A DNA stretch of 64,000 bases from Labilibacter marinus (GCF_001659685.2 NZ_LXYE02000016.1:62001-126000), one strand, 5' to 3'. Positions 25,447 through 34,835 are shown, counted from the stretch's first letter. Program-made: numbers and translations. Notes: generated by a model from the letters alone, not told the origin.

Positions 25447-26997
25447 ATGCTTAGATATGTTATTGTAATCTGTTTAACTCTTATTTGTAGTGTTCATTCG
25501 TTGAATGCGCAAAGCAAAAAAAAGAATGGCGATTTCTATTATAAAATAAAAACGTACGATAGAGCTATTCGTGAGTTTAAGCGAGAGCTCAAAAAGAAAC
25601 CAGGAGATATCAAAATCCTACACAAAATAGTAAACAGCTATTTGAGTTCTAACTTAGATAAATCTAAAGCTTTTCCATATGCAAGCCAGTTGTTGCAACG
25701 AGATTCCACGGCTATAAACATGCTAAACTATGGTAAGGTGTTGTTTTATTCACACGATTATAATTATGCCTTAGAACTTTTAGATAAGGTGAAAAAAAAT
25801 GCTGGTGAGGAAAGTGAAGAGATTGATGAGGCTAATAAATATATTAATTGGATTATTAATGCCCAAGCTTATGAAGCTAAACCTGTAGATGTATCCTTCG
25901 TTAACCTAGGTAAAAAAATAAATACCTCAAAAAATGAATTAAACCCTATGATTTCGGGAGATGATAAATTGTTGGTTTACTCAAATAATAAAAGATATCA
26001 CTCGCATATAGCCATTTACTATTATAATATTAACGTATCGCATAACGAGAATTTGAAGTGGTTAAAACCTAAAACAATTGGTAGTACTATTAATTCAGGG
26101 TATGATGAGATAGTATCTGGTCTTACCCAAGATGGCTCTCGATTATTTGTTTATCACAACAGAGATTGGGTAGAACAAATTGGATTTTCAGATTATTCGG
26201 GCAATTATAAATTCTCGCGATTAGAGCCTTTTGATAAAGGATGGAATAAAAAGAAAGGAACTTTTGGTGTTTGGCAATCGTCCTCTCAGGATACTTTATT
26301 GTTTGTTGGAGAAACGGAAAGAGGAGATACTGACATATTTTATATGTTAAGACTTCCTAATGGTGAGTATGGAGAAGCCAGATCAATAGTAGGAGGTGTA
26401 AATTCTGAGGCTGAGGAGAATTTTCCAGTTCTTTCTTCTGATGGGAACAGGCTCTATTTTTCATCTAATAATAGTGCTTCTATGGGAGGCTTTGATTTAT
26501 TTTATTCCGATTGGAATGCAGAAAAGCAAGAGTGGGGCAACCCAGTAAACCTAGGCTATCCTATTAATGATGTATATGATAATTATACCATTGCACATAA
26601 TAAGAGTAGTAGATATGCGTATGTAGCAGCTATTAGACCAGAAGGTTATGGGGAGCGTGATATTTACAAAGTAATTTATAATGAAGAAGCTCCCTCTGAT
26701 ATAATACTTAAGTGCGATACACGTTTACAAACAGATAGCGGTAAAATAATACCTCCCTTTCGTTTGAGGGCAGAATTATCAGATTCTGTTTCTGGTTCGT
26801 TGATGGGTGAGTATACCACATCGTTGGATTCTTCGAAGTTTGTGTTAGTTGTTGAGCCTGGTAATTATGAAGTAAAGTTCTATCAAGAAGAAACCATGCT
26901 ATTCTCTACCTATATTTCTATTCCTGAATTATGGTTTGGAAACACACCTTATCGTCGAACATTTATAATCCCTTCTCCTATAAAAGAAGAAGACTAA
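25447..26997 (+). CDS. TPR plus PD40 beta-propeller periplasmic protein
   Basis: I start at the ATG of 'MLRYVIVICLTLICSVHSLNAQ', a clean signal peptide. The frame is open from 25405. Mature residues about 20-135 form TPR-like helices ('AIREFKRELKKKPGDIKILHKIVNSYL'). Residues about 155-415 contain WD40-like PD40 strands ('LSSDGNRLYFSSNNSASMGGFDLFYS', 'GQR'-less). The last 100 residues are beta-rich and unassigned. TPR+PD40 proteins in this phylum include PorE of the type IX secretion system, which ends in an OmpA domain that binds peptidoglycan. That domain is missing here. An envelope scaffold role is likely. The gene is monocistronic. Confidence 0.75.
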   Translation: MLRYVIVICLTLICSVHSLNAQSKKKNGDFYYKIKTYDRAIREFKRELKKKPGDIKILHKIVNSYLSSNLDKSKAFPYASQLLQRDSTAINMLNYGKVLFYSHDYNYALELLDKVKKNAGEESEEIDEANKYINWIINAQAYEAKPVDVSFVNLGKKINTSKNELNPMISGDDKLLVYSNNKRYHSHIAIYYYNINVSHNENLKWLKPKTIGSTINSGYDEIVSGLTQDGSRLFVYHNRDWVEQIGFSDYSGNYKFSRLEPFDKGWNKKKGTFGVWQSSSQDTLLFVGETERGDTDIFYMLRLPNGEYGEARSIVGGVNSEAEENFPVLSSDGNRLYFSSNNSASMGGFDLFYSDWNAEKQEWGNPVNLGYPINDVYDNYTIAHNKSSRYAYVAAIRPEGYGERDIYKVIYNEEAPSDIILKCDTRLQTDSGKIIPPFRLRAELSDSVSGSLMGEYTTSLDSSKFVLVVEPGNYEVKFYQEETMLFSTYISIPELWFGNTPYRRTFIIPSPIKEED

Positions 26998-27156
26998 TAC
27001 CATTTTTCTTTTGAGTTAGCTTATGATTTTTTAGAGGGATAGTATTTAATCAAGGCCAAAAGCTGATGCATAGCTATAGCTACGCTAAAGCTTTTTAACG
27101 ATGAGGAAATGCTAAAGAATCAAATTATAAAGCTCATTCGAAGGTAATATTGGTAT
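26995..27156. mobile_element. MITE-like element with terminal inverted repeats
   Basis: The segment begins AATACCATTTTTC and ends with AATATTGGTAT. Its outer ~35 nt on each side pair imperfectly, for example GAGTTAGCTTAT against ATAAAGCTC. Its centre is a nested hairpin of AGCT-rich words (AAAGCT...AGCTTTTT). There is no ORF inside. Size, terminal repeats and internal palindrome fit a miniature transposable element. The stop codon of the upstream gene overlaps the left end. Copies elsewhere in the genome would confirm it. Confidence 0.5.
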
Positions 27157-27278
27157 ATAAGGTTGCAAACATCTACATTTAATTTATTTTTGTGCTGATT
27201 AAAAGATATCGTTTTCAATCTAAAGCAGATAAATTAATAAGGTACTGCGGTTGAAATTCAATTTTACACGTATTTATA

Positions 27279-28046
27279 ATGAAGCTTAATTTAAAGAACC
27301 CTATAGTATTTTTTGATTTAGAAACCACAGGAATTAATGTTTCTGCCGATAGAATAGTTGAAATTGGTGCTATAAAAATTAATTTGGATGGATCGGAAGA
27401 GACCTATAAGGCAGTGGTTAATCCAGAAATGCATATTCCTAAAAAAACATCCGAGATACATGGGTTTTATGATGAAGATGTAAAGGACTGTCCTACTTTT
27501 AAAGAAATAGCCAAAAAAGTCGCTAAGTTTATTGAAGGGTGCGATTTAGCAGGTTATAACTCCAACAAATTTGATATTCCTTTATTGGCAGAGGAATTTT
27601 TAAGAGTGGGTGTAGATATTGATATGAAAAAGCGAAAGTTTGTTGATGTACAAACCATCTTTCATAAAAAGGAGAAAAGAACCTTAGAGGCTGCCTATAA
27701 ATTTTACTGTGATAAAGATTTAACGGATGCACATAGTGCAGAAGCCGATACTCGTGCTACCTATGAGGTATTAATGGGACAGTTGGATAGATATGAGGAT
27801 TTAAAAAATGATATTGATTATTTAGCAGAGTTCTCCTCATATAACAAACATGCCGATTTTGCGGGTAGGTTAGTATATGATGCTGATGGGGATGAGTGTA
27901 TTAACTTTGGTAAGCATAAAGGAAAAAAAGTAAAGGATATTTTAAATTCTGATCCTGGATATTATGGATGGATTATGCAAGGCGATTTTCCATTATATAC
28001 AAAAAAGGTATTTACAAACATCAAGTTAAGAAGCTTTAATAAGTAA
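27279..28046 (+). CDS. DnaQ-type 3'-5' exonuclease with ExoX-like C-terminal domain
   Basis: The 255-residue protein is a DEDDh exonuclease: Asp13 and Glu15 in 'VFFDLETTGIN', a later Asp in 'AGYNSNKFDIPLL', and His152 with Asp157 in 'DAHSAEADTRAT'. After about residue 190 it carries the small domain 'INFGKHKGKKVKDILNSDPGYYGWIMQGDFP', seen at the C-terminus of exonuclease X-like proteins. It should degrade DNA (or RNA) 3' to 5' in repair or RNA processing. There is no polymerase domain. The stop TAA shares its last A with the ATG of the next gene, so translation is likely coupled. Confidence 0.92.
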   Translation: MKLNLKNPIVFFDLETTGINVSADRIVEIGAIKINLDGSEETYKAVVNPEMHIPKKTSEIHGFYDEDVKDCPTFKEIAKKVAKFIEGCDLAGYNSNKFDIPLLAEEFLRVGVDIDMKKRKFVDVQTIFHKKEKRTLEAAYKFYCDKDLTDAHSAEADTRATYEVLMGQLDRYEDLKNDIDYLAEFSSYNKHADFAGRLVYDADGDECINFGKHKGKKVKDILNSDPGYYGWIMQGDFPLYTKKVFTNIKLRSFNK

Positions 28047-28660
28047 TGAAGATTATTTGTATTGGACGTAATTATGCAGACCATGCTAAGGAGTTAGGTA
28101 ATCAAGTACCTAGCGAACCTGTTATATTCTTAAAACCAGATACGGCACTTCTGCGCAATAACGACCCGTTTTTTGTGCCCGATTTTGCAGAGGAGTTTCA
28201 TTACGAAACTGAGTTGGTGGTGAAGATTAATCGCTTGGGTAAAAATATTTCTAAGCAGTTTGCTCCTCGTTATTACGAAGAAGTAGGAATGGGGATGGAT
28301 TTTACGGCACGCGATTTACAAAGCAAACTTAAGGCAAAAGGTTTACCGTGGGAGCGAGCCAAAGCTTTTGACCATTCTGCTGGTATCTCTAAAAGCTTTA
28401 TCTCAAAACAAAGCTTTAAGGATATTCAAAACCTAAACTTTAAGTTGTTGGTTAATGGCGAAGAGCGTCAGATAGGGTATACAGGTGATATGTTATTTAA
28501 AGTGGATGAAATTATCGCTTATGTATCTAAGTTTTTTACTTTAAAAATTGGCGATTTAATATATACTGGAACGCCTGCTGGTGTAGGACGAGTAAATATT
28601 GGAGAGCGATTTGAGGTATTCTTAGAGAACCAGAAAATGATGGATTTTTTAATCAAGTAG
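28046..28660 (+). CDS. Fumarylacetoacetate hydrolase family protein
   Basis: The 204-residue enzyme is a short FAH-fold protein of the YcgM/FAHD1 type. It opens with 'IICIGRNYADHAKELG'. The divalent-metal ligands Glu54 and Glu56 are in 'HYETELVV' and Asp85 is in 'GMDFTARDLQ'. 'DLIYTGTPAGVG' closes the active site. Relatives hydrolyse acylpyruvates or decarboxylate oxaloacetate, and the exact substrate cannot be told. It overlaps the exonuclease gene by one base (TAATG). A terminator follows. Confidence 0.93.
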   Translation: MKIICIGRNYADHAKELGNQVPSEPVIFLKPDTALLRNNDPFFVPDFAEEFHYETELVVKINRLGKNISKQFAPRYYEEVGMGMDFTARDLQSKLKAKGLPWERAKAFDHSAGISKSFISKQSFKDIQNLNFKLLVNGEERQIGYTGDMLFKVDEIIAYVSKFFTLKIGDLIYTGTPAGVGRVNIGERFEVFLENQKMMDFLIK

Positions 28661-28688
28661 AAAGTAAAAAAAAACGCTTATAAATATT

Positions 28689-28721
28689 AAATGCCAGTTG
28701 ATTACTCAGCTGGCATTTTTA
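28689..28721. terminator. Intrinsic terminator
   Basis: AAATGCCAG pairs with CTGGCATTT around a 12-nt loop, with T runs on the plus strand and A runs on the other. It serves the FAH operon and perhaps the convergent small gene. Confidence 0.88.
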
Positions 28722-28756
28722 GTTTAACAAATTTTTCACAATACTAACGTTTACGA

Positions 28757-28966
28757 TTAATATAAATCCTCTTCGTCAAAATAGTAATCATCATCCATTC
28801 CATGAAAACCATCTCCTAATACTTCTCCAAAATCATCAGCCAAATCGTCTTGAATTACTTTTGGTTTCTTTCTTGACATTGGATTTGGACGATTTCCTTT
28901 CATTTCTTCAAACCCTTCGTATGAAGAAACATTTGGTTTCCCCGTTTCAACTTTTTTCGATTTCAT
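28757..28966 (-). CDS. Small acidic-tailed protein, unknown
   Basis: The 69-residue protein has a basic N-terminal half (KSKKVETGKP, RKKPKV) and an acidic C-terminal half ending in DDYYFDEEDLY. It is probably disordered, soluble and cytoplasmic. No family is recognised. Unlike its neighbours it has a perfect Shine-Dalgarno sequence, AGGAGGA, 7-13 nt before the ATG (28974-28980), which decides the start and argues that it is a real, well-translated gene. It stands alone between a terminator and the NfeD gene. Confidence 0.65.
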   Translation of the reverse strand: MKSKKVETGKPNVSSYEGFEEMKGNRPNPMSRKKPKVIQDDLADDFGEVLGDGFHGMDDDYYFDEEDLY

Positions 28967-28973
28967 AACAAAG

Positions 28974-28980
28974 TCCTCCT
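28974..28980 (-). promoter_or_regulatory. Strong Shine-Dalgarno sequence
   Basis: AGGAGGA on the minus strand, 7 nt before the ATG of the small acidic protein gene. Such sites are rare in this phylum and I saw none as good at the other genes here. Confidence 0.75.
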
Positions 28981-29117
28981 ATGCTTTATTGATGCTTTAA
29001 TTTTACAATCTCAAATTACATGTTTTATATTAATTAATACTTGAAATGTCATTAAAAAGTTGTGATTTTTAGATGATTTTTATCAACACATTTAAACTTT
29101 ATTTTAGCTGATGGTTT

Positions 29118-30527
29118 TTATCCATGTTTTACCACATATAACTGGCCAGAAGCATATCTAATTACCTTGACTTGATCACCTTTGTCTATCATTCCTATTT
29201 CTGCTACGGCATCGTATATTTCATCCTTTAAAACCACCTTTCCTGATGGACGTAATGTTGTTTCTGCTGTTCCTATCTCCCCAATAAAACTCATTGGTGC
29301 TGCATCAACACTAATGTAGCCTAATTCAGTGTCTTGAGTAGTTTGTAATGCTACTTTTGCCAATGGTCCTGTGGTAAATAATTTTTGGCTGAGCGGTATG
29401 GCTATTATAAAGGATAAAAATGTTCCTGCCGAGACGATGATTAAAGATAGGAATAATTCTTTAGTAGGTACGTTTGAAAAATCAAAAACTACATTATCTA
29501 CCAAACCTAAGGTTAAGCCTGTAAAAACCAATATAATTCCAGATACGCCAGCAATTCCAAATCCAGGTATCACAAATATCTCCAGTGCAATTAGCACTAT
29601 TCCTAAAACAAAGATGATGATTTCCCAGTTTGCGGCTAAACCATCAATATACAGCGGAGCAAAATATAATATAGCTGCAATGGCTGAGGCAAGTAAAGGA
29701 AAGCCTATTCCAGGTGATTGAAGCTCAAAATACAAACCTCCAATTATAACTAATATCAATATTCCATGAAAAACAGGATTGGTTAAAAAGCCTTTTATTC
29801 CGCTGTAAAATGAAGGTTTAAACTCCACTATTTGGTATTCCTTATAACCTAATTTTTCAATTACCTCTTTCACATTTTCTGCCTGACCTTCACAAAAACC
29901 ATGTTCTATCGCTTCAAGTGTAGTAAAGGTTAATATTTTACCTGTGTCGATGATGCCAGCAATGTAAATGCTTTCATCTACCATGGCTTCTGCAATATGA
30001 GGGTCTCTTCGCCAGATATAGGTAGTGTCTTGTCCGTTTACAATGGTATCTTTCCCATGTGCTTCGGCGGTGGCTCTTATTGTAGATCGCATATAGCTTT
30101 GGTATTTGTCGGGCATCTTTTCACCAGACTGATTCACCACCGTGGCAGCACCAATATTGGCTCCCGCGCGCATATAAATACTATCGCAGGCTACAGAGAT
30201 CAATGCTCCTGCAGATGCTGCATTATTATCTATAAATACATGAACGGGTATTTTGCTATTTAATATCTTGGTGCGAATAGAATCGGCAAAAACAACCTGA
30301 CCTCCATAGGTATTTAAATGCAGTAAAACCATGTCGGCTTGCATTTTATTGGCCTCCTTAAACGCATTTTGTGTATGAACCCAAGAAGTACTTCCTATTT
30401 CTCTATTAATACTATATTTATAAACAATAGCTTGATTAAATGTACTATCTATTTCAATACTATCGTTTTGAGCTAATGCCGCTGTAGTAATTAAAAGAAG
30501 AGTTATAATGTAGGTCAGTCTGTTCAT
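29118..30527 (-). CDS. NfeD-family membrane serine protease (long form)
   Basis: The 469-residue protein is a membrane-bound ClpP-class protease fused to an NfeD module. A signal peptide (to about residue 20) precedes the ClpP-like domain, with 'LHLNTYGGQV' and the nucleophile Ser105 in 'DNNAASAGALIS'. Four or five transmembrane helices follow at about 240-370, and a C-terminal OB-fold NfeD domain at about 400-469 ('GEIGTAETTLRPSGKVVL'). Long NfeD proteins usually pair with a stomatin-like partner (STOPP), but none is adjacent here. They are thought to act in membrane quality control. The EI24-like gene lies 73 nt upstream on the same strand. Confidence 0.92.
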   Translation of the reverse strand: MNRLTYIITLLLITTAALAQNDSIEIDSTFNQAIVYKYSINREIGSTSWVHTQNAFKEANKMQADMVLLHLNTYGGQVVFADSIRTKILNSKIPVHVFIDNNAASAGALISVACDSIYMRAGANIGAATVVNQSGEKMPDKYQSYMRSTIRATAEAHGKDTIVNGQDTTYIWRRDPHIAEAMVDESIYIAGIIDTGKILTFTTLEAIEHGFCEGQAENVKEVIEKLGYKEYQIVEFKPSFYSGIKGFLTNPVFHGILILVIIGGLYFELQSPGIGFPLLASAIAAILYFAPLYIDGLAANWEIIIFVLGIVLIALEIFVIPGFGIAGVSGIILVFTGLTLGLVDNVVFDFSNVPTKELFLSLIIVSAGTFLSFIIAIPLSQKLFTTGPLAKVALQTTQDTELGYISVDAAPMSFIGEIGTAETTLRPSGKVVLKDEIYDAVAEIGMIDKGDQVKVIRYASGQLYVVKHG

Positions 30528-30600
30528 TATTATTATGTATTTATTTATACCACTAAAAGTACTTATTTTATAGAGAAGAGAGATGAGTATTTATAATTAT

Positions 30601-31389
30601 TTACTGATTCAGTTCGTTATCAACAAAAGCTTGGGTGGTTGAAATGGTGGCTGCCGTTACACTAATGATAGAAACGAAACTAGAAATTAACACCCCGACA
30701 AATGGAATAAGAAGTACCAGTGAAAAAATGGTTCCATTCCCAATAGATAAGCCCTTATTGGTTTTCACGAAAGCAATACTTTCTTTAATGTCCATTTTTT
30801 TACGTTCTAAGGAGTAATCGATAAACGAAAAACCATAGAAGTATGCAGAAATAAAAAACAGGGCTATGCTGGTAAAGAAACCAATTACAGGAATAAAACT
30901 CAGCATAAATAAAATGACAGTAAGAAATAGCTCAATACCTAAATTTCGGAGTGCTAAACGAACTCCACGCCATATATCTTTTAAAAGCTGCTTGAGGTTG
31001 AATGGATATTCGTTTCCTGTTAATATGCTTTCTACTTTTTCTGATAAGAATGCAAAAACAGGAGACATCAGTATAAGAACTATATAGCCACCAATGTAGG
31101 CGAAGAGCAGAAAAAAGAGCAATCGAACCACCACATACATCACAATTTCTATTACAGAACTTAAGAATCCTGACCCCCAAAACTCCCAACTGTCCACATT
31201 CATCCAATCGGTAACATATACATACCATTGTGTACTTAGGGCAATTGTGGATGAATAACCCAGAGCAAATAATATAATATTAAGCAATAATGGAAATAGA
31301 AAGTACCATGTTAAGCGATTCTTTCTTAAAAATTTAAATGCTTTTGAATAACTCTTTATACCTAATGAAAATCCTTTTCTAAATGTCAT
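30601..31389 (-). CDS. EI24/CysZ-like membrane protein
   Basis: The 262-residue protein has four to five long hydrophobic segments. It begins with 'FSLGIKSYSKAFKFLRKNRLTWYFLFPLLLN' and contains 'YGFSFIDYSLERKKM', both characteristic of the EI24 domain family. The family includes CysZ, a sulfate channel in proteobacteria. No cysteine-biosynthesis gene is nearby, so the transported substrate is unknown. Length is typical. Confidence 0.85.
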   Translation of the reverse strand: MTFRKGFSLGIKSYSKAFKFLRKNRLTWYFLFPLLLNIILFALGYSSTIALSTQWYVYVTDWMNVDSWEFWGSGFLSSVIEIVMYVVVRLLFFLLFAYIGGYIVLILMSPVFAFLSEKVESILTGNEYPFNLKQLLKDIWRGVRLALRNLGIELFLTVILFMLSFIPVIGFFTSIALFFISAYFYGFSFIDYSLERKKMDIKESIAFVKTNKGLSIGNGTIFSLVLLIPFVGVLISSFVSIISVTAATISTTQAFVDNELNQ

Positions 31390-31536
31390 GGTTGGTTCTT
31401 TTTGTCATTACAAAAATATTAAAGAAATTAAGTCAGCAAGCGTTAATCTGTAAGTATTCTATGTAGGATAGTCATTTTTTTTAATCAACACCTACATGTA
31501 TTTGATAGATTCTTAATTTGATTATTCAAATTTTGT

Positions 31537-31544
31537 TAATTTTG
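31537..31544 (+). promoter_or_regulatory. Probable -7 element of purB
   Basis: TAATTTTG fits TAnnTTTG and lies 19 nt before the ATG. TTTG at 31517-31520 is closer (16 nt) than the usual -33 spacing, so support is partial. Confidence 0.45.
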
Positions 31545-31562
31545 CACTTTAAAATTTAAAAA

Positions 31563-32912
31563 TTGATGATGGATATACAGTTATTAACAGCAATTTCGCC
31601 TGTTGACGGAAGGTACAGAAGCAAAGTGGATGGATTGGCACTATATTTTTCGGAATATGCCTTAATTAGATATCGTGTTTTGGTTGAGATAGAATATTTT
31701 ATCACTTTATGTGAGCAACCATTACCTCAATTGGCCGATTTTGATAAAGGTTTATATGAGGATCTAAGAAAAATTTACAAGGAATTTCAATTAGAAGATG
31801 CTGAACGTATCAAAGAAATTGAAAGTGTAACTAACCATGATGTCAAAGCTGTTGAGTATTTCATTAAAGAAAAATTTGACGTTCTTAAATTAGAAAAATA
31901 TAAAGAGTTTATCCACTTTGGGTTAACCTCTCAAGATATCAATAATACAGCTATCCCTTATTCTTTAAAGGATGCAGTTAATGATTATTACTACCCATTA
32001 TTAGAAGAATTAATTGACCAGTTAAGTAATTTAGCTGAGGACTGGAAAGATATTTCTATGTTGGCTAAAACACATGGTCAGCCAGCTTCACCTACTCGTT
32101 TAGGTAAAGAGATGATGGTGTTTGTAGAGCGATTAAAAACACAATTGTCTTTATTAAAAGGAATCCCTTGCTCGGCTAAATTTGGTGGTGCTACCGGAAA
32201 CTTTAATGCACACAAAGTAGCCTATCCTGAAATTAACTGGGTTGACTTTGGAAATAACTTTGTGAACAATGTATTGAAATTAGATAGAGAGCAGTATACT
32301 ACTCAAATATCTAATTACGATAATATGGGTGCTATTTTTGATAACTTGAAACGCATCAATACCATTATGTTGGATCTTTCCAGAGATTTCTGGACCTACA
32401 TTATGATGGAATACTTCAAGCAAAAAATTAAAAAAGGAGAAGTCGGTTCAAGTGCTATGCCGCATAAAGTTAATCCTATCGATTTTGAAAACGCAGAGGG
32501 TAACTTAGGTATTGCAAATTCAATTTACGAGCACCTGTCGGCTAAATTGCCTGTTTCTAGATTACAACGCGATTTAACAGATTCAACTGTATTAAGAAAT
32601 ATTGGTGTACCATTAGCTCATACGGTAATTGCTATTAAATCCTTGCAAAAAGGATTGGGTAAAATGTTATTGAATAAGGATGCTATCGAGAAAGATTTAG
32701 AGAGTAACTGGGCAGTTGTGGCTGAGGCTATTCAAACTATTCTTCGTCGTGAGGCTTATCCAAACCCTTACGAAGCGCTAAAAGCATTAACCAGAACCAA
32801 TGAAGGAATTAATGCTAAAACTATTGCCGAATTCATCTCAACATTAGATGTGTCTGAGGAGATTAAAGACGAACTTCGTTCTATCTCTCCGCAATCTTAT
32901 ACTGGAGTTTAA
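31563..32912 (+). CDS. purB: Adenylosuccinate lyase
   Basis: The 449-residue enzyme cleaves SAICAR and adenylosuccinate in purine synthesis. N-terminal 'ISPVDGRYRSK', 'ESVTNHDVKAVEYFIKE', 'FIHFGLTSQDINNTA' (catalytic His region), 'LAKTHGQPASPTRLGKE', and the flexible catalytic-Ser signature 'GSSAMPHKVNPIDFENAEGN' are all present and in order. Length and motif set match the PurB class typified by E. coli. The start is the first of two adjacent ATGs. It is monocistronic, ending in a good terminator. Confidence 0.97.
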   Translation: MMMDIQLLTAISPVDGRYRSKVDGLALYFSEYALIRYRVLVEIEYFITLCEQPLPQLADFDKGLYEDLRKIYKEFQLEDAERIKEIESVTNHDVKAVEYFIKEKFDVLKLEKYKEFIHFGLTSQDINNTAIPYSLKDAVNDYYYPLLEELIDQLSNLAEDWKDISMLAKTHGQPASPTRLGKEMMVFVERLKTQLSLLKGIPCSAKFGGATGNFNAHKVAYPEINWVDFGNNFVNNVLKLDREQYTTQISNYDNMGAIFDNLKRINTIMLDLSRDFWTYIMMEYFKQKIKKGEVGSSAMPHKVNPIDFENAEGNLGIANSIYEHLSAKLPVSRLQRDLTDSTVLRNIGVPLAHTVIAIKSLQKGLGKMLLNKDAIEKDLESNWAVVAEAIQTILRREAYPNPYEALKALTRTNEGINAKTIAEFISTLDVSEEIKDELRSISPQSYTGV

Positions 32913-32935
32913 ACGTTTCAGAACAATATTTTTTG

Positions 32936-32977
32936 AAGTCAGCTCGCTTAAGATTACTTTAGCAGCTGACTTTTTTA
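32936..32977 (+). terminator. Intrinsic terminator of purB
   Basis: AAGTCAGCT pairs with AGCTGACTT, loop about 18 nt, followed by six T residues, 15 nt before the next ATG. Confidence 0.85.
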
Positions 32978-32990
32978 TTTAATATCAAGA

Positions 32991-34811
32991 ATGAAAGAAT
33001 TCATTAAAGTATTAAAACGCTTTATCCCACCATATAGGCGTAATTTAACATTGGGAATTACTTTTAATATACTGTGCTCTATCTTTGGAGGTGTGGCCAT
33101 GGTATTAATGATTCCAGTATTAGATATACTGTTTGAGTCGGCCAATGAGGTTACTGAGATGATGGCCTGGGAATTTAGTCAGGATGCGATAAAAAACAAC
33201 TTATATTATTACGTAACAGTAGTGAAATATGAATACGGTGTTATGGTTGTAATGCCCTTTGTGGGAGCCTTAATGTTGATAGCTACTCTGTTTAAAGTTG
33301 GGTTTGCTTATTTAGGATCGCACCAAATGATTGCTATCAGAAATGGTGTTGTAAAAGATATAAGAACACAAATATTTGCCAAGTTAATGGCACTACCATT
33401 AGCTTTTTATTCCGATGAACGAAAAGGAGATGTGATGTCTCGTGCAACGGGCGATGTTGTTGAGGTGGAGGTTTCTATTATGTCTTCCATCGATATGATG
33501 TTTAAAAATCCTATTCAGATAATTGTTTCTGTTGGGTTTATGCTTGCCATAAGTGTAAAGCTTACTCTTTTTGTTTTTGTGATGTTACCTATAGCGGGAT
33601 GGATTATTGGTAAAACAGGAAAATCCCTTAAGCAAAAATCCAGACTTACCCAAAGCAAGATGGGTGATTTGTTGGGTATTATAGAGGAGTCTTTAGGTGG
33701 ATTAAGAATCATCAAGGCGTTTAATGCTGAAAACAGAATGAGAACGCGTTTTGATGGCGAAACCGAATCTTATAGGCAGCATATGAATAGGTTGCAACGT
33801 AGGTATGTATTGGCGCATCCCTTAAGTGAGTTTTTAGGAACGGTTGTAATGGTTGTATTGGTGTGGTTTGGCGCTTTTTTAATTTCAGAACCAGATGCTA
33901 CTTTAAAAGGAACCGTATTTTTAGCCTACATTGGTATTTTCTATCAAATTATTCAGCCAGCAAAAAGCTTCTCAACAGCCTTTTTTAATATTCAAAAAGG
34001 ATTAGCTGCCATGGAACGTATTGATAAAATACTATTGGCCGATAATAAAATACTAGAGCAAGATGGTGCTAAACATGTTTCTTCATTTAATAAACACATC
34101 GAGTATAAAAATGTATCCTTTGCTTATAATGAGCATAAGGTATTAAAAGATGTATCACTTGAAATAGAGAAAGGCAAGATGGTGGCTTTGGTAGGGCAAT
34201 CGGGTTCGGGTAAAACTACCTTTGTAGATTTATTGCCTCGTTTCCACGATATTCAGGAAGGAAGTATTGCTATTGATGGCACTGATATTCGTGATATGAA
34301 AGTGCATGACCTGCGTGGATTGATGGGTAATGTAAATCAGGAAGCTATACTTTTTAATGATACCTTTTTTAATAATATTGCTTTTGGTGTTGAGGATGCT
34401 ACCATAGAGCAGGTGGAGCAAGCTGCTAAAGTAGCCAATGCACACGATTTTATTTCCGCTACGGATGATGGTTATCAATCTATGGTGGGCGATAGAGGAG
34501 GTAAACTTTCGGGTGGGCAAAGACAACGCATCAGTATTGCCCGAGCTGTTCTTAAGAATCCTGATATTCTTATTTTAGATGAGGCCACTTCTGCCTTAGA
34601 TACAGAGTCGGAAAAATTGGTTCAGGAAGCTTTGGAAAACTTAATGAGTTCAAGAACTTCAGTTGTTATTGCGCATAGACTTTCAACCGTTCGTAATGCC
34701 GATTTAATTTGTGTGTTTAGCGAAGGTGAAATTGTAGAGAAAGGTAGTCACGATGAATTAGTTAAAAAAGGTGGAACCTACAGTAAATTGCACGAACTAC
34801 AGGTGAGATAA
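32991..34811 (+). CDS. MsbA-type ABC exporter (fused permease and ATPase)
   Basis: The 606-residue half-transporter has six transmembrane helices in residues 15-330 and a nucleotide-binding domain after about 370. Walker A is GQSGSGKT (402-409), the signature LSGGQRQR is near 505, and Walker B is 'ILILDEATSALD' near 528-535 with its catalytic Glu. It would act as a homodimer in the inner membrane. Bacteroidota proteins of this type at single loci are usually assigned to lipid-A or lipid export, but drug or other lipid substrates are equally possible. It follows the purB terminator by 14 nt, so it must have its own promoter or depend on read-through. Confidence 0.93.
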   Translation: MKEFIKVLKRFIPPYRRNLTLGITFNILCSIFGGVAMVLMIPVLDILFESANEVTEMMAWEFSQDAIKNNLYYYVTVVKYEYGVMVVMPFVGALMLIATLFKVGFAYLGSHQMIAIRNGVVKDIRTQIFAKLMALPLAFYSDERKGDVMSRATGDVVEVEVSIMSSIDMMFKNPIQIIVSVGFMLAISVKLTLFVFVMLPIAGWIIGKTGKSLKQKSRLTQSKMGDLLGIIEESLGGLRIIKAFNAENRMRTRFDGETESYRQHMNRLQRRYVLAHPLSEFLGTVVMVVLVWFGAFLISEPDATLKGTVFLAYIGIFYQIIQPAKSFSTAFFNIQKGLAAMERIDKILLADNKILEQDGAKHVSSFNKHIEYKNVSFAYNEHKVLKDVSLEIEKGKMVALVGQSGSGKTTFVDLLPRFHDIQEGSIAIDGTDIRDMKVHDLRGLMGNVNQEAILFNDTFFNNIAFGVEDATIEQVEQAAKVANAHDFISATDDGYQSMVGDRGGKLSGGQRQRISIARAVLKNPDILILDEATSALDTESEKLVQEALENLMSSRTSVVIAHRLSTVRNADLICVFSEGEIVEKGSHDELVKKGGTYSKLHELQVR

Positions 34812-34835
34812 TTATTTAAAATCATAATATTATTT

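Noticed and set aside
27001-27278. tRNA or small RNA gene in the spacer
   Set aside because: The hairpins form a terminal-inverted-repeat element, and there is no cloverleaf with a T-loop GTTC-type motif.
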